A stretch of 64,000 nt of DNA from the NCBI RefSeq assembly GCF_043641665.1, contig NC_092196.1:13591192-13655191 (forward strand), written 5' to 3'. Below are positions 45,364 through 58,959 of the stretch, one piece after another. The DNA comes from Enoplosus armatus. Taxonomy: Eukaryota; Chordata; Actinopteri; Centrarchiformes; Enoplosidae. The notes under the pieces were generated by a model. That model did not search any database, was not told where the DNA came from, and worked only from the letters and a program-made list of their open reading frames with translations. Made by a program: the position numbers and the translations under genes. Numbering within the stretch: position 1 is the stretch's first letter; every line of letters starts with the position of its first letter.

Positions 45364-47428
45364 ATTAAATCATTCGCTCGCTGTACATTTCCATGGAGAG
45401 ATTTCTTTCTTCCTGTCTCCTAGATGACATATTCTTTGTCACGGTTCGCCATTTATGAGACTGTCAGAGACAAGATGACCAGAGAAAATAAAGGTCTCAT
45501 GCCTTTCTACCAGAAAGTCCTGCTTGGTGCCGTTGGAGGTTTGTGTTGTGACAGTATTTGGCATGTTAGTTTATATTTTACTTTATTACTTAATGCATTT
45601 TCTCTGTCAGGGTTTGCAGGTGGTTTCATTGGGACCCCAGCTGACGTGGTGAATGTCCGGTGAGTCTAGTGGATTATGTATTATTAAGGAAGAGATTCTG
45701 TGTGTTTTTAAAAATTGTTTATACGATAACTTAACTCTTTCACCAGGTAGAAGTCACAACCTGGACTTTCACTTTTATCATAATGGGAAGCACAATACTC
45801 TGCGATGGAGAGCCCAAATCTAATGTAAAAAAGTAGCGAACAATGACTAAATCAAGGATGCTGTAATCCTACTAAAGTAAGAGAGTATTTCCCTCTCTTT
45901 TAAATTTTCATGTAGGGAAAATACCAAGTAGTACTGCAATGCGAAAGTCTTTAGATTTGATGTCACTTCCTGGAGAAGCTACAACCTTTTGTGCTGCACC
46001 ATTCAGGTTTAATAGGTCTGTTTTCACAGCTAAGATAATCACTATGAAGGTTACTTATCCTGACAGTTAATTAGCTTTGAAATATTTAAATCTCTCATCT
46101 GTGCAGAATGCAGAATGATGTCAAGTTGCCGGCAGAGCTCAGGAGAAAGTGAGTAACAATAGAAAAAAGGGGAACATCCTGTACAGATCTTTTTATGTAC
46201 AGAAAACTGTCTGTGGTCACTCGTAGTTACATGCAAATCACCACATTGTGAGGTTTCTTTTCTTCTACCAGTTATGCTCATGCGCTAGATGGACTGTTGC
46301 GTGTTTGGAAGGAGGGTAAGACTCATAAACACTTTCTTACATTACAGCTGAAGTTTGATTCCTTCATACTGACAAATGACTTGAAAACAGCTCTAAAGTT
46401 GCAAAAAGGGATCAATTTATCATATATACATGTGAAAAATGTTTCTTCAGAAGTTTTTAGCCATGTGTAGGCACGTTTTCCCATGTGACGTGACTGAGGA
46501 CCTTATATCCAAGAACAAACCTTTTCACAAGCTCCATTCTGCTGATTAATTGGTAGAGGGATTGAGGAAACTGTTCTCTGGTGCTACAGTGGCGTCTACT
46601 AGAGGTGCACTGGTCTCTGTCGGACAGGTAAAGACCTCTGCGTTATACAACTATTAAATCTCAAAATGCCACTGTATTATTTGGCAGTATGTGTGCATTT
46701 TGCCCCCCCTGCAGCTGTCTTGTTACGACCAGTCCAAGCAGTTGGTTCTGGCTGCTGGTTACCTGACTGACAGCGTCTTCACTCACTTCCTGGCCAGTGT
46801 GTTTGCGGTAAGTCACTCACCTGTCATTGTTTATATAATATATAATATATAAATAAGACACCTTTTCTCCTTTTCTACACAGGGGGGGTGTGCTACAATC
46901 CTGTGCCAACCACTTGATGTTGTTAAAACAAGACTAATGAACTCAAAACAGGAATATGGGGTGAGTTTGTACAATACATGCTGTTTCTCTGTATACTTTT
47001 ATCTTTTCCTGGACCGCAGGGTTAAGGTTACCTGGGGAATCTCTCGTGGTCTCCCTCTCATCACTCTGACTTCTATGTTTTATTCATGGACTGTGGGGAG
47101 AATTACACAGCTTGACATGTCTCAGTTTTTGTGTCTCCTTGTTGCAGGGTGTGTTTCACTGCCTAACAGAAACAGCAAAACTGGGCCCAAAGGCATTTTA
47201 CAAGGTTGATGTCACTGTTAATAACACAAAGAAATTATGTTCTACACTGTTCCTTCCTGTCAAAAGCATGACTCTTCTTCTTCTCGTCTTGTCACTCACT
47301 GAAATAATGATGTGATTTGTGTCCAGGGTCTTGTTCCTGCAGCCATACGTCTCATCCCTCACACTGTCTTCACCTTCATGTTCCTCGAACAACTGAGGCG
47401 GCATTTCGGTGCCGTGGTTGTCACCTGA
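44479..47428 (+). CDS. slc25a10: Mitochondrial dicarboxylate carrier (SLC25A10)
   Basis: Eleven coding exons, 44479..44568, 45178..45297, 45424..45538, 45611..45659, 46107..46148, 46272..46315, 46557..46627, 46715..46807, 46883..46960, 47148..47204, 47327..47428, 286 residues (human 287). Three mitochondrial carrier repeats carry their signatures: HPLDLIK (about 24-30), TPADVVNVR (about 117-125), QPLDVVKTR (about 222-230). Other anchors are SRWYFGGV, TYSLSRFAIYETVRDK, RMQNDVKLP, ATVASTRGALVSVGQ, ETAKLGPKAFYKGL and RLIPHTVFTFMFLEQLRRHFG. It exchanges malate or succinate for phosphate, sulfate or thiosulfate across the inner membrane. The exon-7 acceptor at 46556 is the one giving WKEEGLRKLF. 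The exon-10 donor is a weak GTTGAT. Intron 2 is nearly half CA repeat. Confidence 0.97.
45306..45361. repeat. (CA)n microsatellite in slc25a10 intron 2
   Basis: About 28 perfect CA units beginning 9 nt after the exon-2 donor, in a 126-nt intron. Confidence 0.97.
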
Positions 47429-47855
47429 GAGGAAGAAAGTGATTCCACTCCACTCCACTAGATACCACTATTAACAAGAACCAAGAGGAAGTCACGTACC
47501 AATGTACGTCTAAAGATCCATTTTCTCATTCAAGTGACTCATGCATTATCACACAACGGAAAGAAATGTGATGTATGTATCAGGTTGTGTTAAGTTTTAA
47601 TGTTAAAACAGTTCATCACTGTGGCCCACTTCCTGTGATGAACTGTACAACTATAAATCTGACATGTGGGTTGTGAAAAGAAGATTTAGAGTTTTGTGAA
47701 GAGGAAACTGCCAGACAATTAAACTTTTAATACTTACTTTAATACTTCTTTCCCCTCTGGGTGTTATATTTGTACCAGACCCGTCAAGATTATTTATTAG
47801 GTGCACTTAGGTAAATGCTGTAGGTTATGACAGTGAAAACAAGACTGATTTGATT

Positions 47856-47861
47856 AATAAA
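47856..47861 (+). terminator. Polyadenylation signal of slc25a10
   Basis: AATAAA about 430 nt after the stop, followed by a T/G-rich stretch. Confidence 0.6.
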
Positions 47862-50800
47862 ACAATCTCTGCTTATCTGCTTGTGGGCCTCGGCCTTGTT
47901 GATAATTTGTCTCTTTGCTCAGTTATCATGTCTCCTCTCTCTTGAACAGGAATGCTTAAACTGGCTGGTTCAGCGTGTACTAGAGTGAACAAAAGCTCCC
48001 AATTAGGAACACTTTATTACAATATGACTGTGCTTTCATGAGGACAATCAGCAGCTTTTGAAACATTGTGGGGGCTTGTGAAACAATGTTCATCTGAAGT
48101 TACACGTTTTGAGACTCTGAAGAGTTGTGAATCTTGGTTCAGTAGCAGCGTGTGGGTTTGAGGCTTCTTATATTGTTCCAGGTATTATTTTCCAAGTATT
48201 ACAACAATCCATGATGTTCAGTTTTAAAAGACACCTGATATTTCTCCATGTCCTGCGGTTGACTTAATGTCAATATCGATGTCGGTATTTGAGCGATGAT
48301 GATTGTCTTCAGGGTCAAACTCGTGACAGCTCTACTTTTGAGGCTTCTTTCTCTGATGTGAGAAAAGTTTCTGACTGTAATCCAGCCTGCTGAATGACAG
48401 ATATCAACAAGACATTAATGTATACGGGGAAGAATATAATTGAAAGATAATGTGACTTTGTTGGTTACAGTTTGGGACTCTCGAGTTGTTAAAGGACAGG
48501 TGACATAACCCTGTTAAACTTGTGCAAGAAAATCATTTAATGGCGAGACAGTTATCATCTGTGGTTGTCATGGAGCTCACTGAGAGAGCAGCATGATGAC
48601 GTAGGTTGGTAATGACATATAATGTGCCGTATAAGAACCGTGCGTATGTCTCCTCCTCTTTCAGTGTGTGTCCTGCTTTGCTTTGTGGTGAAGCCACAGA
48701 CGCAGGTTATAGTTTCCTCTTTATCAGGCACTCTATCACTGACTGACCACTGTGCTGGAAAACATCCACTGGGGGATGCAGTTAAAGATTTGAATGACAC
48801 ACACAAAGAGGAGAAAGAGACCTTACACTTTGGTTTGAAGCAGAGAACTGACAGAGTTTTGAGATTTCAAACTGGGATAATTGTTAAACCAGATGTTGCG
48901 GGTTCAAAATTGATTTCCAGCTGTGAGCTTTTACCTGATTGGATGCTCACTGTGTATATGAACAAACTGTTTTGAGCATTGTTGAGTTTTTTATTTCCTA
49001 CCAGCCACTCCCTTGAAGTCATCTGACAGCGTCGGAGTCTCTGTGAAGGTCTTATCAAACAGAGCACATTCCTGTCTCACAGAGAAACATGGCCTGTGCA
49101 GATACAAGACTAAAGAGAGTGTGTTGACAAACTGTTTGAAGAAAAACATGCAAAGGATTGGAAGGCATTCCATTTTCATGGGAGCATTAACAAAGTTACT
49201 GTTCCACAGTTATGATAGTAAACACTGATGAGATATTTGCCTCCTGATAGAAAATCAACATCTGGGTTTTTTTTGCAGTTTTTCTTTTTCTTTTTCTTCT
49301 GATGCTATTTGAGACCAAAAGTTCTGTAAAATATTTTGGCTGAATTTTGAGAATTGCATAGTTTTTTTTGCCAGTAGGAATGTTGTCATTTTCGCCCCCT
49401 AAAAAAATCTTAGGTGAGAAGCCATTTTTAGGGTTCAATATCTTCAGACATATAATTCCTAGAGCCATGAAACAGATCCAAATGATTGAAAGGCATATTT
49501 TCTATTACACAATCGGTGGTTTTGTGGCCCCCAAACAGTCCCCCGAAGTATATACAGTACATATGGACGTTTCCATATTTCCAGCTAAAAATACAGTGTT
49601 TGACTGATGTGTCACCACATTTCAGGGGCTCAGAAAGCTAAAATATTGAAAATGCTTGTCTTAATGCTGCTACTTGAATCAGGATCCGGTAATGATATTT
49701 AATTAACTATTTTAGACCTGAAGCCTTTTTATATAAATGAATTATATAAATGAATGAAGTAGCCTTTCACGATTTAAACTGACATCTTTTTAAACAATCA
49801 TGAAAGTTATCCTCTTCAAACTCTTCTGCAGCCCATAAAAGGGAAACATATGCTGAGAAGACAATGTTTACTCAAACCGAGTCTGTCCTCAACATTCCCC
49901 ATCCATCAATAAATGTTTATTATGTTAATTATTACATTGAGAGTCATTTGCATCCATGTTGTAAAATGAATGAGCATGTAAAATGTTTTTCAACACATCT
50001 CTGGTCTAATAAATCTGTATCCCACACCATCGGCATGCACCTGTTTAATGCAATAAAGATTTATTTAATTGCATTACATTTCCACATTCTCATGGTTGTG
50101 TGATGAGAACCAATGAGACAGCACTGATTAATGCTGGTCCTTATCCTACAAGCCTTTTCACTTGTAATGTTAAAAGTGAAACATACCGATTGAAAATACA
50201 AACAATAAAGCATCTAATCCCTGCCTTGTTTGCCAAGTTAAGCAGCTAAACAGTGTTATGGAAGAACAAGATAACTGTCTGATCTTACATTTTCATTATC
50301 ATACTTAAAACACTAACTTACTCTAAAGAAAGCTGTTTCTTTATTTCCACGTCTTCTCCAATAATGGATCCTCAACTAGAGAGGATGCTGACTTTTTTTG
50401 CAAGGGACATGCCGACTTAGCCTTAGTCTTTTCGCACAATATCTTGTATGTAGCCTTCAAGTATTTAAAAACCCTTTACAGGGTTCTAGGTTTTACAGGA
50501 AACATTTAAAAGTCAGCCGGAGACAGCGATGGTTACCAGCTAGAAATGAGGTTTTGTCATTTTAAGTTTTAAGGTCCAAGAACTTTGGGTGGTAAATCTG
50601 TTATCCATGTAAATTACTTTTGTGAGAACAAAAAGTTTGACGGCATCACAACAGTAACTTAGCAATGTCAGTTGAGGTCCACTCTCACTCAGTCATGGCA
50701 CCCCCTGTGCCACCCCTGGGCCAGTCCTGACAGGCTGAGCTCAAAGCTGAAGCTGCTGCCATACTACTTTCACAAAGTGTTTTAAATGGGCTTCGTAAAA

Positions 50801-53800
50801 CCAGATGTGTGGAACAGAGGAGCCATAAATCTGTGAAATTATATTCAAACAGGAAAATGACCAGAATCAGTTTCCAGGTTTTTACTTGACAACAGCAATA
50901 TGCCTCTCTTCTTCTCTCTTGAGGTATTTTGTTTCTCACTGGGTGGTAACAGTGCTGATCTCCTTGGTTTGGAACGATGGCAGAGTTGAGAGAATGAGCG
51001 ATGGTTTCACATTATGGAAAAGTTTGTGGGATGGAGAGTGGGAGCCAGGCTTTTCTTTCGAGGTCTGAGTGGATCTGAAGCCTACGTGCCTCCGCTTTCT
51101 GCTCTGGCCTCCAGCCCTTTACAGCCGGCCAGAACAGCGATCTTCACACAAACAGGAGCTAAAGCCAGAAGGGTGGATGTCACAAAAGACATTACATAAG
51201 GATGATAGTGAATCTTGTGAATGGCAGAGCAGAACATCAATCTGATTTAAGCATTTGGTTCAGAACCAAGCAAGAAAAAAAAATCTGAAACATGTTTATT
51301 CTGCCCTGCTGCACATCAGTATTATATAAATCTGGTGTGTTGTAAATGTACATTTAAATACTGTTCATTAAACCGTGAATTAGTCCAAATTACAAACAAA
51401 TTGTTAAATTATGTGGCCCAATTTTCTCTGCATGTGTCTCTTTGTTCTCTCTTTGAATCACAATTTCTCTAATTGTGAAGCGGCGCTAACAAGCTCTTTC
51501 AATCTGACAGCAGGAAGAGAGAGAGACAACTGAAAGGTTTTGTAGGATTAGTTGTTTTTGTTTTCAGAAGACAAACAAAGGATATTAGCCCACCGTGGTT
51601 CCTTGGAAAAGGTCAGACAGGACTCCTACATCCAAAAGAACAACAGCTGCAGTAATGGAGACGTGTTGTGTTATATCCAAAGGTCCATTTTCTCTGTCAC
51701 GGCAATTTAGTGTTTGCCTTAATTTCAGTCCATTTTGGCTTGTGTGGCAGGAAGTGAAGTTATACAACAAACATGATGACTGAACTGCGGGGGTTTGCAT
51801 TTGTCACAATGCTTAATAACATCAGCGGACGTAGAGAAGCTATTAGTGCACCAAGGTAATCATATTGCTTATCAACCCGATACAGCCTAGACACTGAGTC
51901 AGTGACACTGAACCCTGTTCCCTTTGGCTTTCCTATAACTGAGGCATAACTACAACAATAGAGAGTGAAAGGAGCTCAGTGGAAAATGAAATACGAAACT
52001 ACTCTTAATTCTAATGACGTAATCCACTTGTTTTGCTCCAAATGTCGCTTGAAATTACGAGGAAGTTTGCGACAAACAGCAAAATTCACTCATGCAGATC
52101 TGCAGCTCCTCTGTAGGAGTTTATCTCATGCTTTTTATTCTCTCTTGTTTTTTTTCCTTGGGAGATGCCATTAAATAAAGACTCACATTAAAGTTACAAC
52201 AAATCACATTCAGCCGTCCGAAAAAGGCAGTGTTCATGACGTTTTACTCGGAATACGGTGAACTAAAAATAAAACCCAGTTAATCTGTTAAACATAATTG
52301 AAGTGAACGGATTAATGACCCTACTTTACAGCCTTACACAAGAACAACTTGCAGATGTCTGAGACTGGCATCCAGCTTTTATTGCCATGGTAATAACCTG
52401 GAGACAGCCGCTTAAAGAGGAAATATTGAGCACTTCACCGATGACTTTTAATCCTGGCAAGTTAATCAGCCCGTGTTAAAAAACAATTTGGTGTTGAACT
52501 GGGAGCTATTTTGATAATCGATGAGGCGTGATCCCATTACTCTACAATAAGTGTTGAGGAGGATGAAGGCTGCCAAGTTGGTTCCAGTGGCTATTTATTT
52601 TGAATAGAGAGCTCTGGTCCTCATGTGGCGACCGTGCGGTCGGAGCAGTTTTCTCCCCCAGCAAGATACGTTGGTTTCCCCACCTACCCAAATGTTAGGG
52701 CACTTTCCCACAAACCCAGGAAAAGATATTAGTATTGTGACGCAGGAAATCTTTGCATTGAATTTGACATGTTCTCCCCTGGCATGTCAGCTTATCCTGA
52801 TAAATATAAATAGATACATTAATTTGACTCAGTGTTGAATAAAGCTCGTGAGTTTTGACAACAGTGACTTCTGGATCCTTAGTCATGTTCCTAAAGGCAA
52901 ATATTCAGTACATTACAATAAGTGAAGCTGCAGTGCTCCGTCTTCAGACATAAATCAATGTTGACGTCTACAAATTCAAATGTGCCTCCATGCATTGAAC
53001 TTAGTATGTCAATGATGAGTGGACTGACTATTAGATTGTTTTTACATATTAGTGCCAACTTCATGGCAAAAACCATTTTCCAAAGCATACTATAGATTTT
53101 TAGACTGATTTTCCTTCATTTCAGGCAGAAGCTATTTCACTTCACTCCACAAAATGAATGAAAATCCATCACAGTGAAAAACATGTATCTTATATTTTTT
53201 TTTCCATTAAATTGTAATGAAGGTGAAACCAAAGTCTTTGTTTATGCACATACTTTCTGTGTGTATATGTGTATAGGGGGCTACAACTGTGCAACCCCGT
53301 GTTGTAAAACGACAAATAAAATAAAAATATAATGGAAACAAAATGTACATTATTTCCCTAACGCACATGCGATGGGTTTCATTTTCTGGCAGCGCAGCTC
53401 ATGGATAGCAACCACATGGCAACCAAATCCCAAAGTCTTTCATGTTCGAGTCAAAATGGTTCTCCTCCGGTCTGCACTTTCAACTGCTTTTATATGCAAC
53501 AATAATGGTGACAGAAAAAAAGCAACTACATAAGTGATGGCTTACTTATTAAACTTAAACCTGTGGTATGCTTTGGATACACAGTTTGTAGTAAATTAGC
53601 TACAACATCCTTTAATGCTCATATGAGTGAAACTGAGGGCTGCTTGTCCAGCCTGTCCTCAGAGGCTAATTAGTGATGTTTACTGCCAAACAACAACTTT
53701 ACAAGATTAAACTAAAAACATTATGAGTTAAAATAATACTTCTATATGCACAAAGCCATGTTTCAAACAGGGTCACACTTGCTGAGATGCACATACATCA

Positions 53801-54912
53801 TGTACAGTATTTCTCCTGAAATCACAAATGACTGTGTATTTGAATCAATTGAAAAGGGTAGATTTTAACATTCACTACATTTGTGAACATTCAAGTCATT
53901 AATTGGATTTCTTAGAAATAGATTTGCTGATTTAACTTGATAGATCTCTGATCACTGTTTCTGTTTGTTCATCACTCTCGTGTTTTATTAGTCATCCAAC
54001 ATTTTAAGGAATATTGACTGTTTCTGCGTTTTCCTCCTGATTTGCAGCAACATTATGCCAGTTTTAATGGAGCATGAAACCACACAACAAAACAAATATC
54101 CGTAACATTTGAGACAGAGCCAATACAGAATGCATTTAATCTGAATTGCTTTGATTATTTTATGGTTACATGTCTGTGGCTCTCTAAAAAGGCTAATGTA
54201 TCTTTGTGAGACATGCTTTGAGTTAAATGAAAACAAACACAGCAGTGTTCCCTTTCACTTAAGCCTTGTTTGTTGTAAACTGTCCTGACATTTAGATCTC
54301 TAAAATAAAGGCACATTTCCCAGCCTCTGCCTGCCTCTAACTCAGTTTTATGTTTTGCATGAATGTGCCTGGGGACAGTTCTTTATCCATTAACACATAA
54401 GAACAGTCAAATATTGTTTTGTGTCCACATTATAAAGCAATTGCTTTCATTTCCTTTCCTTGTGTGTTTTGCCCCTGTGGCCAAATTGAGTTGATTTAAA
54501 ATAAACAGTAGATTCACCTATAAATGCATATTTCATTTGATGGAAATAACACCTGACATTATAGCTAGAACGTTCTTTTGGTTGTGCCTGTTGCTGATGT
54601 CTTTAAGCTTGTCATTACAAACCTAATGTGCCTCCTCTATTAAACAGCGGAAGTACAGAGTTAGCGGGATATTGTTTTGCTCACACCTTGGCCTCTGATA
54701 TAGAAGCAGTCCTGAGGGAGGCGGAAGTCAGTCATTAGCGGAGCCGTGTGTCATCGACGGGCGGCTGAACATTTTTTGACAGAAATGTGACAGGTCAGCA
54801 GGTCTCAGCGCTCTGCATCCTGAGCGACACACTGAGCTGCTACAGGCCAAATACAGGTGTGGGCTAATATCAGAGAGTTTGATTTGTTTTCATACAGCAG
54901 TGAATCAGTTTT
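47862..54912. other. Gene-free stretch, 7 kb
   Basis: Read on both strands; no exon with matching splice sites, no RNA gene and no long repeat recognised. Open frames stay below about 120 codons and resemble no family. GC-poor throughout. Confidence 0.5.
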
Positions 54913-55378
54913 CAGTGGTGGAAAGTAACAAAGTACATTTACTCAAGTACTTAAGTATAATTTTGAGGTACTTGTACTTTACTATTTTATGCTACTCACT
55001 TGGTTTCGTTTAATTAACTGTTCAAGGCCCAACGAGGTAAATGTATCCAATATATCATAAAAGAACAAAGATAAGACAAACTGCCCGACCCCCCACATTT
55101 GGGACTGGACTAGCTGTACATAAAGTAGTTAAAAGTAGCTCCACCTCAACCAGCTACAACAGTATAACACTACTTACACACTGAGGCAACAGTAATTTTA
55201 ATAGTTATAAATAATTAATTTCAAAACAAACCTGCAGAACGAGTACTTTTACTTTTGATACTTTAAGTACATTTAGCTGATAATACTTCTGTGCTTTTAC
55301 TTTTACTTAGGATTTCAAATGCAGGACTTTTACTTAGTAATGGAGTATTTTTACATTGTGGTATTGGTACTTTTACAT
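54913..55378 (+). mobile_element. TACTT-rich interspersed element, copy 5 (nearly full length)
   Basis: CAGTGGTGGAAAGTAACAAA start, TTGAGGTACTTGTACTTTAC, then a right end reading GAGTATTTTTACATTGTGGT and ATTGGTACTTTTAC. The best-preserved ends of the five copies. A segment of the left interior appears deleted. Confidence 0.8.
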
Positions 55379-56789
55379 CATTTATCTATTTATTTAATAG
55401 AAATATAAGGTACAATCTGTAACAACATAATACTTGTTCCATTATCAAAAAGGAGCAGGGAGAAGAAAAATAAGTAACATAAATGCTTCTACCATTGATG
55501 CTCTGCCAATAGGTTCAACATCCGGTACACACATTAAATATATATCACAATATGTCATTCACGTAACAAACATACAGTCCATATTATCCAATTGTTTGGT
55601 CTCTATACATGTCCAAAGTAAAGGATCTGAGTACCTTATGCTCTTTTCCCTCTCTGATGCGCTCACTCAAGTGGTGTTTTTCTCTTTTAAACTAATGTAA
55701 TCTACCAGCACTCAAGTGTATATCTTCAAGTAAAACAAACAAATGATGTGTTTTATGCATTAAAATGTTATAATTGGACAGATTTACTGCTGTGTTTGGT
55801 TTACAATTCAGCTCCGGTGCCTCATGTCTGATTGTGAGGTGCACTTTGTGTTGCGTTGCACCCAGATGTGGCCAAAAAAGGTGAAGGAATGTGTACTCTG
55901 TGTGCGCATGTTTCCCACCGTGGGCTCTTGATGACAGTCATTCAGATACAGGAGTGGCTGGAATGGAGGAGCTTGATTGCCTTTTGCAGCTGAACATCAG
56001 CCACTCTCATCGCTGGGGTTGTTTGCATTTTATGTCCAGTGACTCTCGGATGAGAAAGTCTCTGGGGGGAAAAGAATGGAACGGGTAAATGATCCAGAGA
56101 AATGACACTTGAGAGATACGACAGCGCCTGAATGGGAACACTGCCGGTGCTTATCAGGTACAGCCAGTGGAACATGATTATTACAAACTCGAGAGTAACA
56201 AAGTGAAGATTTAAACACTGCAACCCGGATGCGATCTCGCCATGGTTCCGTCCGCATGACACAGCTTCAGACCCCCCGGTGAAAACACTGCCTCATCATC
56301 ACATAAATGGGCCCATTAATCCCACTCAACAGAGTCTCTAAAATCTATAATTGATTAATTATCCCCGTTGAGATTCACTCTCACAAAAGACATTCAAACA
56401 GTGATGAGTGAAAATGTCAACAACATAAGCAAGAGCCTATTTGTGTGTGTATGTAAGTGTGTGTGAGTGGCTCTTTCATGGCTCTCAGTATGACTGCTTA
56501 AGGTCGTGAATTTGACACTTTTGCTCCAAAGTATCCCAGCACAGCAAGTTCACATCTGTCCACTGAGAGTGTGTGTGAAGGGGTGTCAGGATGTTAGCTC
56601 TTGGCAGCCCGTTTTCAGCTTCCAGCACTGGATAATGATTCCCAGCAGACAGCACAAGACCTTTCACTGCATGTATGCTGCATGCAGAATAAATATGTTT
56701 CCTCACACATCCGCTCACGTGCAGATGGATCATAACAAACACTGTAAAAAATATGACCTTTTACGCCAAAAATTTCAATTTGTCCAATA
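55379..56789. other. Gene-free stretch
   Basis: No exon recognised; opposite-strand open frames overlap each other and have no family resemblance. Confidence 0.5.
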
Positions 56790-56891
56790 CTGAGCTTGTT
56801 AGCATGCTGATGTTAGCATTTTGCTTCGACCACCACAGTGCCTAAGTATAGCTTCACAGAGCCGCATGGCTGTAGACTCTAGCAGTCTTGG
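56790..56891. mobile_element. Fragment of the GCTAACATG-type MITE
   Basis: TTGTTAGCATGCTGATGTTA, then AAGTATAGCTTCACAGAGCC and GGCTGTAGACTCTAGCAGTC match the right end of the element at 10751-11220. Confidence 0.75.
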
Positions 56892-58936
56892 TAGAAAGGA
56901 ATAGACACCAGCGTAACTACAATACAGTGTGGTCATGAGTTTTTGCAATGAATTCATATACTTGACGTACATCAGGTTTGTGAATTTCAGCTGCACAAAA
57001 TCTTTTTACTTTCCTCATCGAATCCAAGGCTAACATAAATTGCATTGAATTCTAAAGTATGGACAGCAGGAAAGTCTGAATCAACTTTGCTTTTTTCATT
57101 AGCGTTTCCCAAATGCTATTAAGTGTGCACTTCCAAATTCGAATCCTCATGCAAATAACACATATTCATTAAACACTTTGGTGAAAGCCACTTCGATCAC
57201 ACCATTTGCATCTGGAGGAAGAGGAAAAGCCCATCATCATCCTGCTGCCCTCGCTGCCCTGCTGGAGCTTTCATCAGTGTCTCTGGTGTGCCACTGTTGT
57301 TTTTAATGGGCGCTTGGCAGAGCACCTCACGCTGTCGACCACAACAAGGAAAAGAAATTAAATACACCTTAGCAGCCCATGTCTCACCTCCACATTCCCC
57401 CCAGAACTAGTTAGCATGCGTGGTGTTGAATGAAAACAAAGCAAAATCATGCATAATCAAACCGAGTCGTTAGCTGACGGGGCAATCATCTCATCAGGGA
57501 TGATACCGGTGCCATGGCACGACCGGCACAGAGCAGAGCATGGAAGAGAAAACAGCTTTTGAGGGTCTGAAGTGGTGGAAGGATAAGGATTGCACAAACT
57601 ACGGCAGTTGACCTTTACATAATGAAATGCAGATGAGGACGCCTGAGCTGTTCTGCAGACATTTGTGGAAAAACTAAAAGGTAAAAATGCAGTTCAAGTT
57701 GGCAATTTAACAATTCTGGGGCCTGTTGGAGATGGTAATTTGCAATGCCTTAGTGTAATTATGTACTTTCTACAGATTATAATTGTTTGCAAATGGTCCC
57801 TGTGTGTGTGTGTGACAAATTATTTTAATATAGAGAAACACGGGAGACACTGCAAGATGGCCATTATGTGAGAAAAGAAAGGTTTCTGCAAAAAGAAACT
57901 ACTTCTCATTAAAAGTAATATTCTAAAATAAGATAATTAATAATAATAATAATAATTATAATGTTGTTTGGTGATGTATTTTTCTCAGTTCTGCATGTAA
58001 CTAAACAATCAGTCACCATAACAGGTCATGGCCAACACACGCAGGCAGTTCACTTTGAAACTCTGTTGTAATTTATATTTAGAAGAGAATAAAATGTAAA
58101 TAAGAGGAGAAGTCCTTCATCTCTCTCTCTGAAAAACTTCAAAATGTACTTAATATCAAAGTTAACTAACTTGGTTTAACTTAAAAACGTAAATTCTCCT
58201 GCTGCCTTAAAAACTGAAACTGAACTGAGGTTGAATAATTTGTTCAAAGTTGTCTTGAACAATGAAAATTGTTTTGAAAATTGTTGAATAATTTTCTTTT
58301 TTTCCCCAGTGTTTTGGTCCTTGTCATTAGTGACGGCTGTGTGGCTCTGGGATAAGGGCTGCCCTGCGGACCCCGGCGTCTCCGTCCCATCTGATGATGT
58401 AACACGGCTCTAAATGAGGAAGAGCTCTGTTACAACTGGCTCTAATTTAAACTGACTCAGAGCCGACCTTGTGGGATCATGCCTTTGATGTTAACATGTT
58501 AGATCTGAACATGAGACACATCCGCTGTGGGTTTAACTCGTGGTTTTGCATGCAAGGTGTGTGTTTATCCTGGTGCCTTGCTGACGTGTTTTATTTGTAT
58601 AACTTACCTGATGTCCACCCTGTGACCCTGACTCATAGAAATTGTTTTTATGCAACTACTTTGTCAAATACGTTTCAGGGGAAACATAATGCTGCCCAAA
58701 TAACGTTTTGTTTAAACAACATATTTAGGAAAAGATGTTAATTCATGTAACAGGCAAGTCGCAAAATGTTTAAACGTGTCAGTAAAATGTTCACTGACAA
58801 TATTTGCAATATAATAAACTAAACTATGATTAAACTTTTTTATGGTTATGTTTAGTATGTTTAGATACTCACAGCACTAGGTTAAGGTTAGGAAATGGTC
58901 GTTTTTACTGTACTGACAATGAAATCTAGTGAACTT
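56892..58936. other. Gene-free stretch
   Basis: Slightly GC-richer islands around 57190-57350 and 58320-58420 are not flanked by splice sites. No gene is called. Confidence 0.45.
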
Positions 58937-58958
58937 TTAGGGTTAGGGTTAGGGTTAG
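58937..58958. repeat. Short interstitial telomeric repeat
   Basis: Three full TTAGGG units plus a partial fourth in a row, with degenerate GGTTAAGGTTAGG about 50 nt upstream. Confidence 0.9.
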
Positions 58959-58959
58959 G

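Noticed and set aside
48622..48975. 117-codon open frame with a hydrophobic start
   Set aside because: No signal-peptide cleavage context, no family resemblance, no promoter or splice signals; the expected rate of chance frames covers it.
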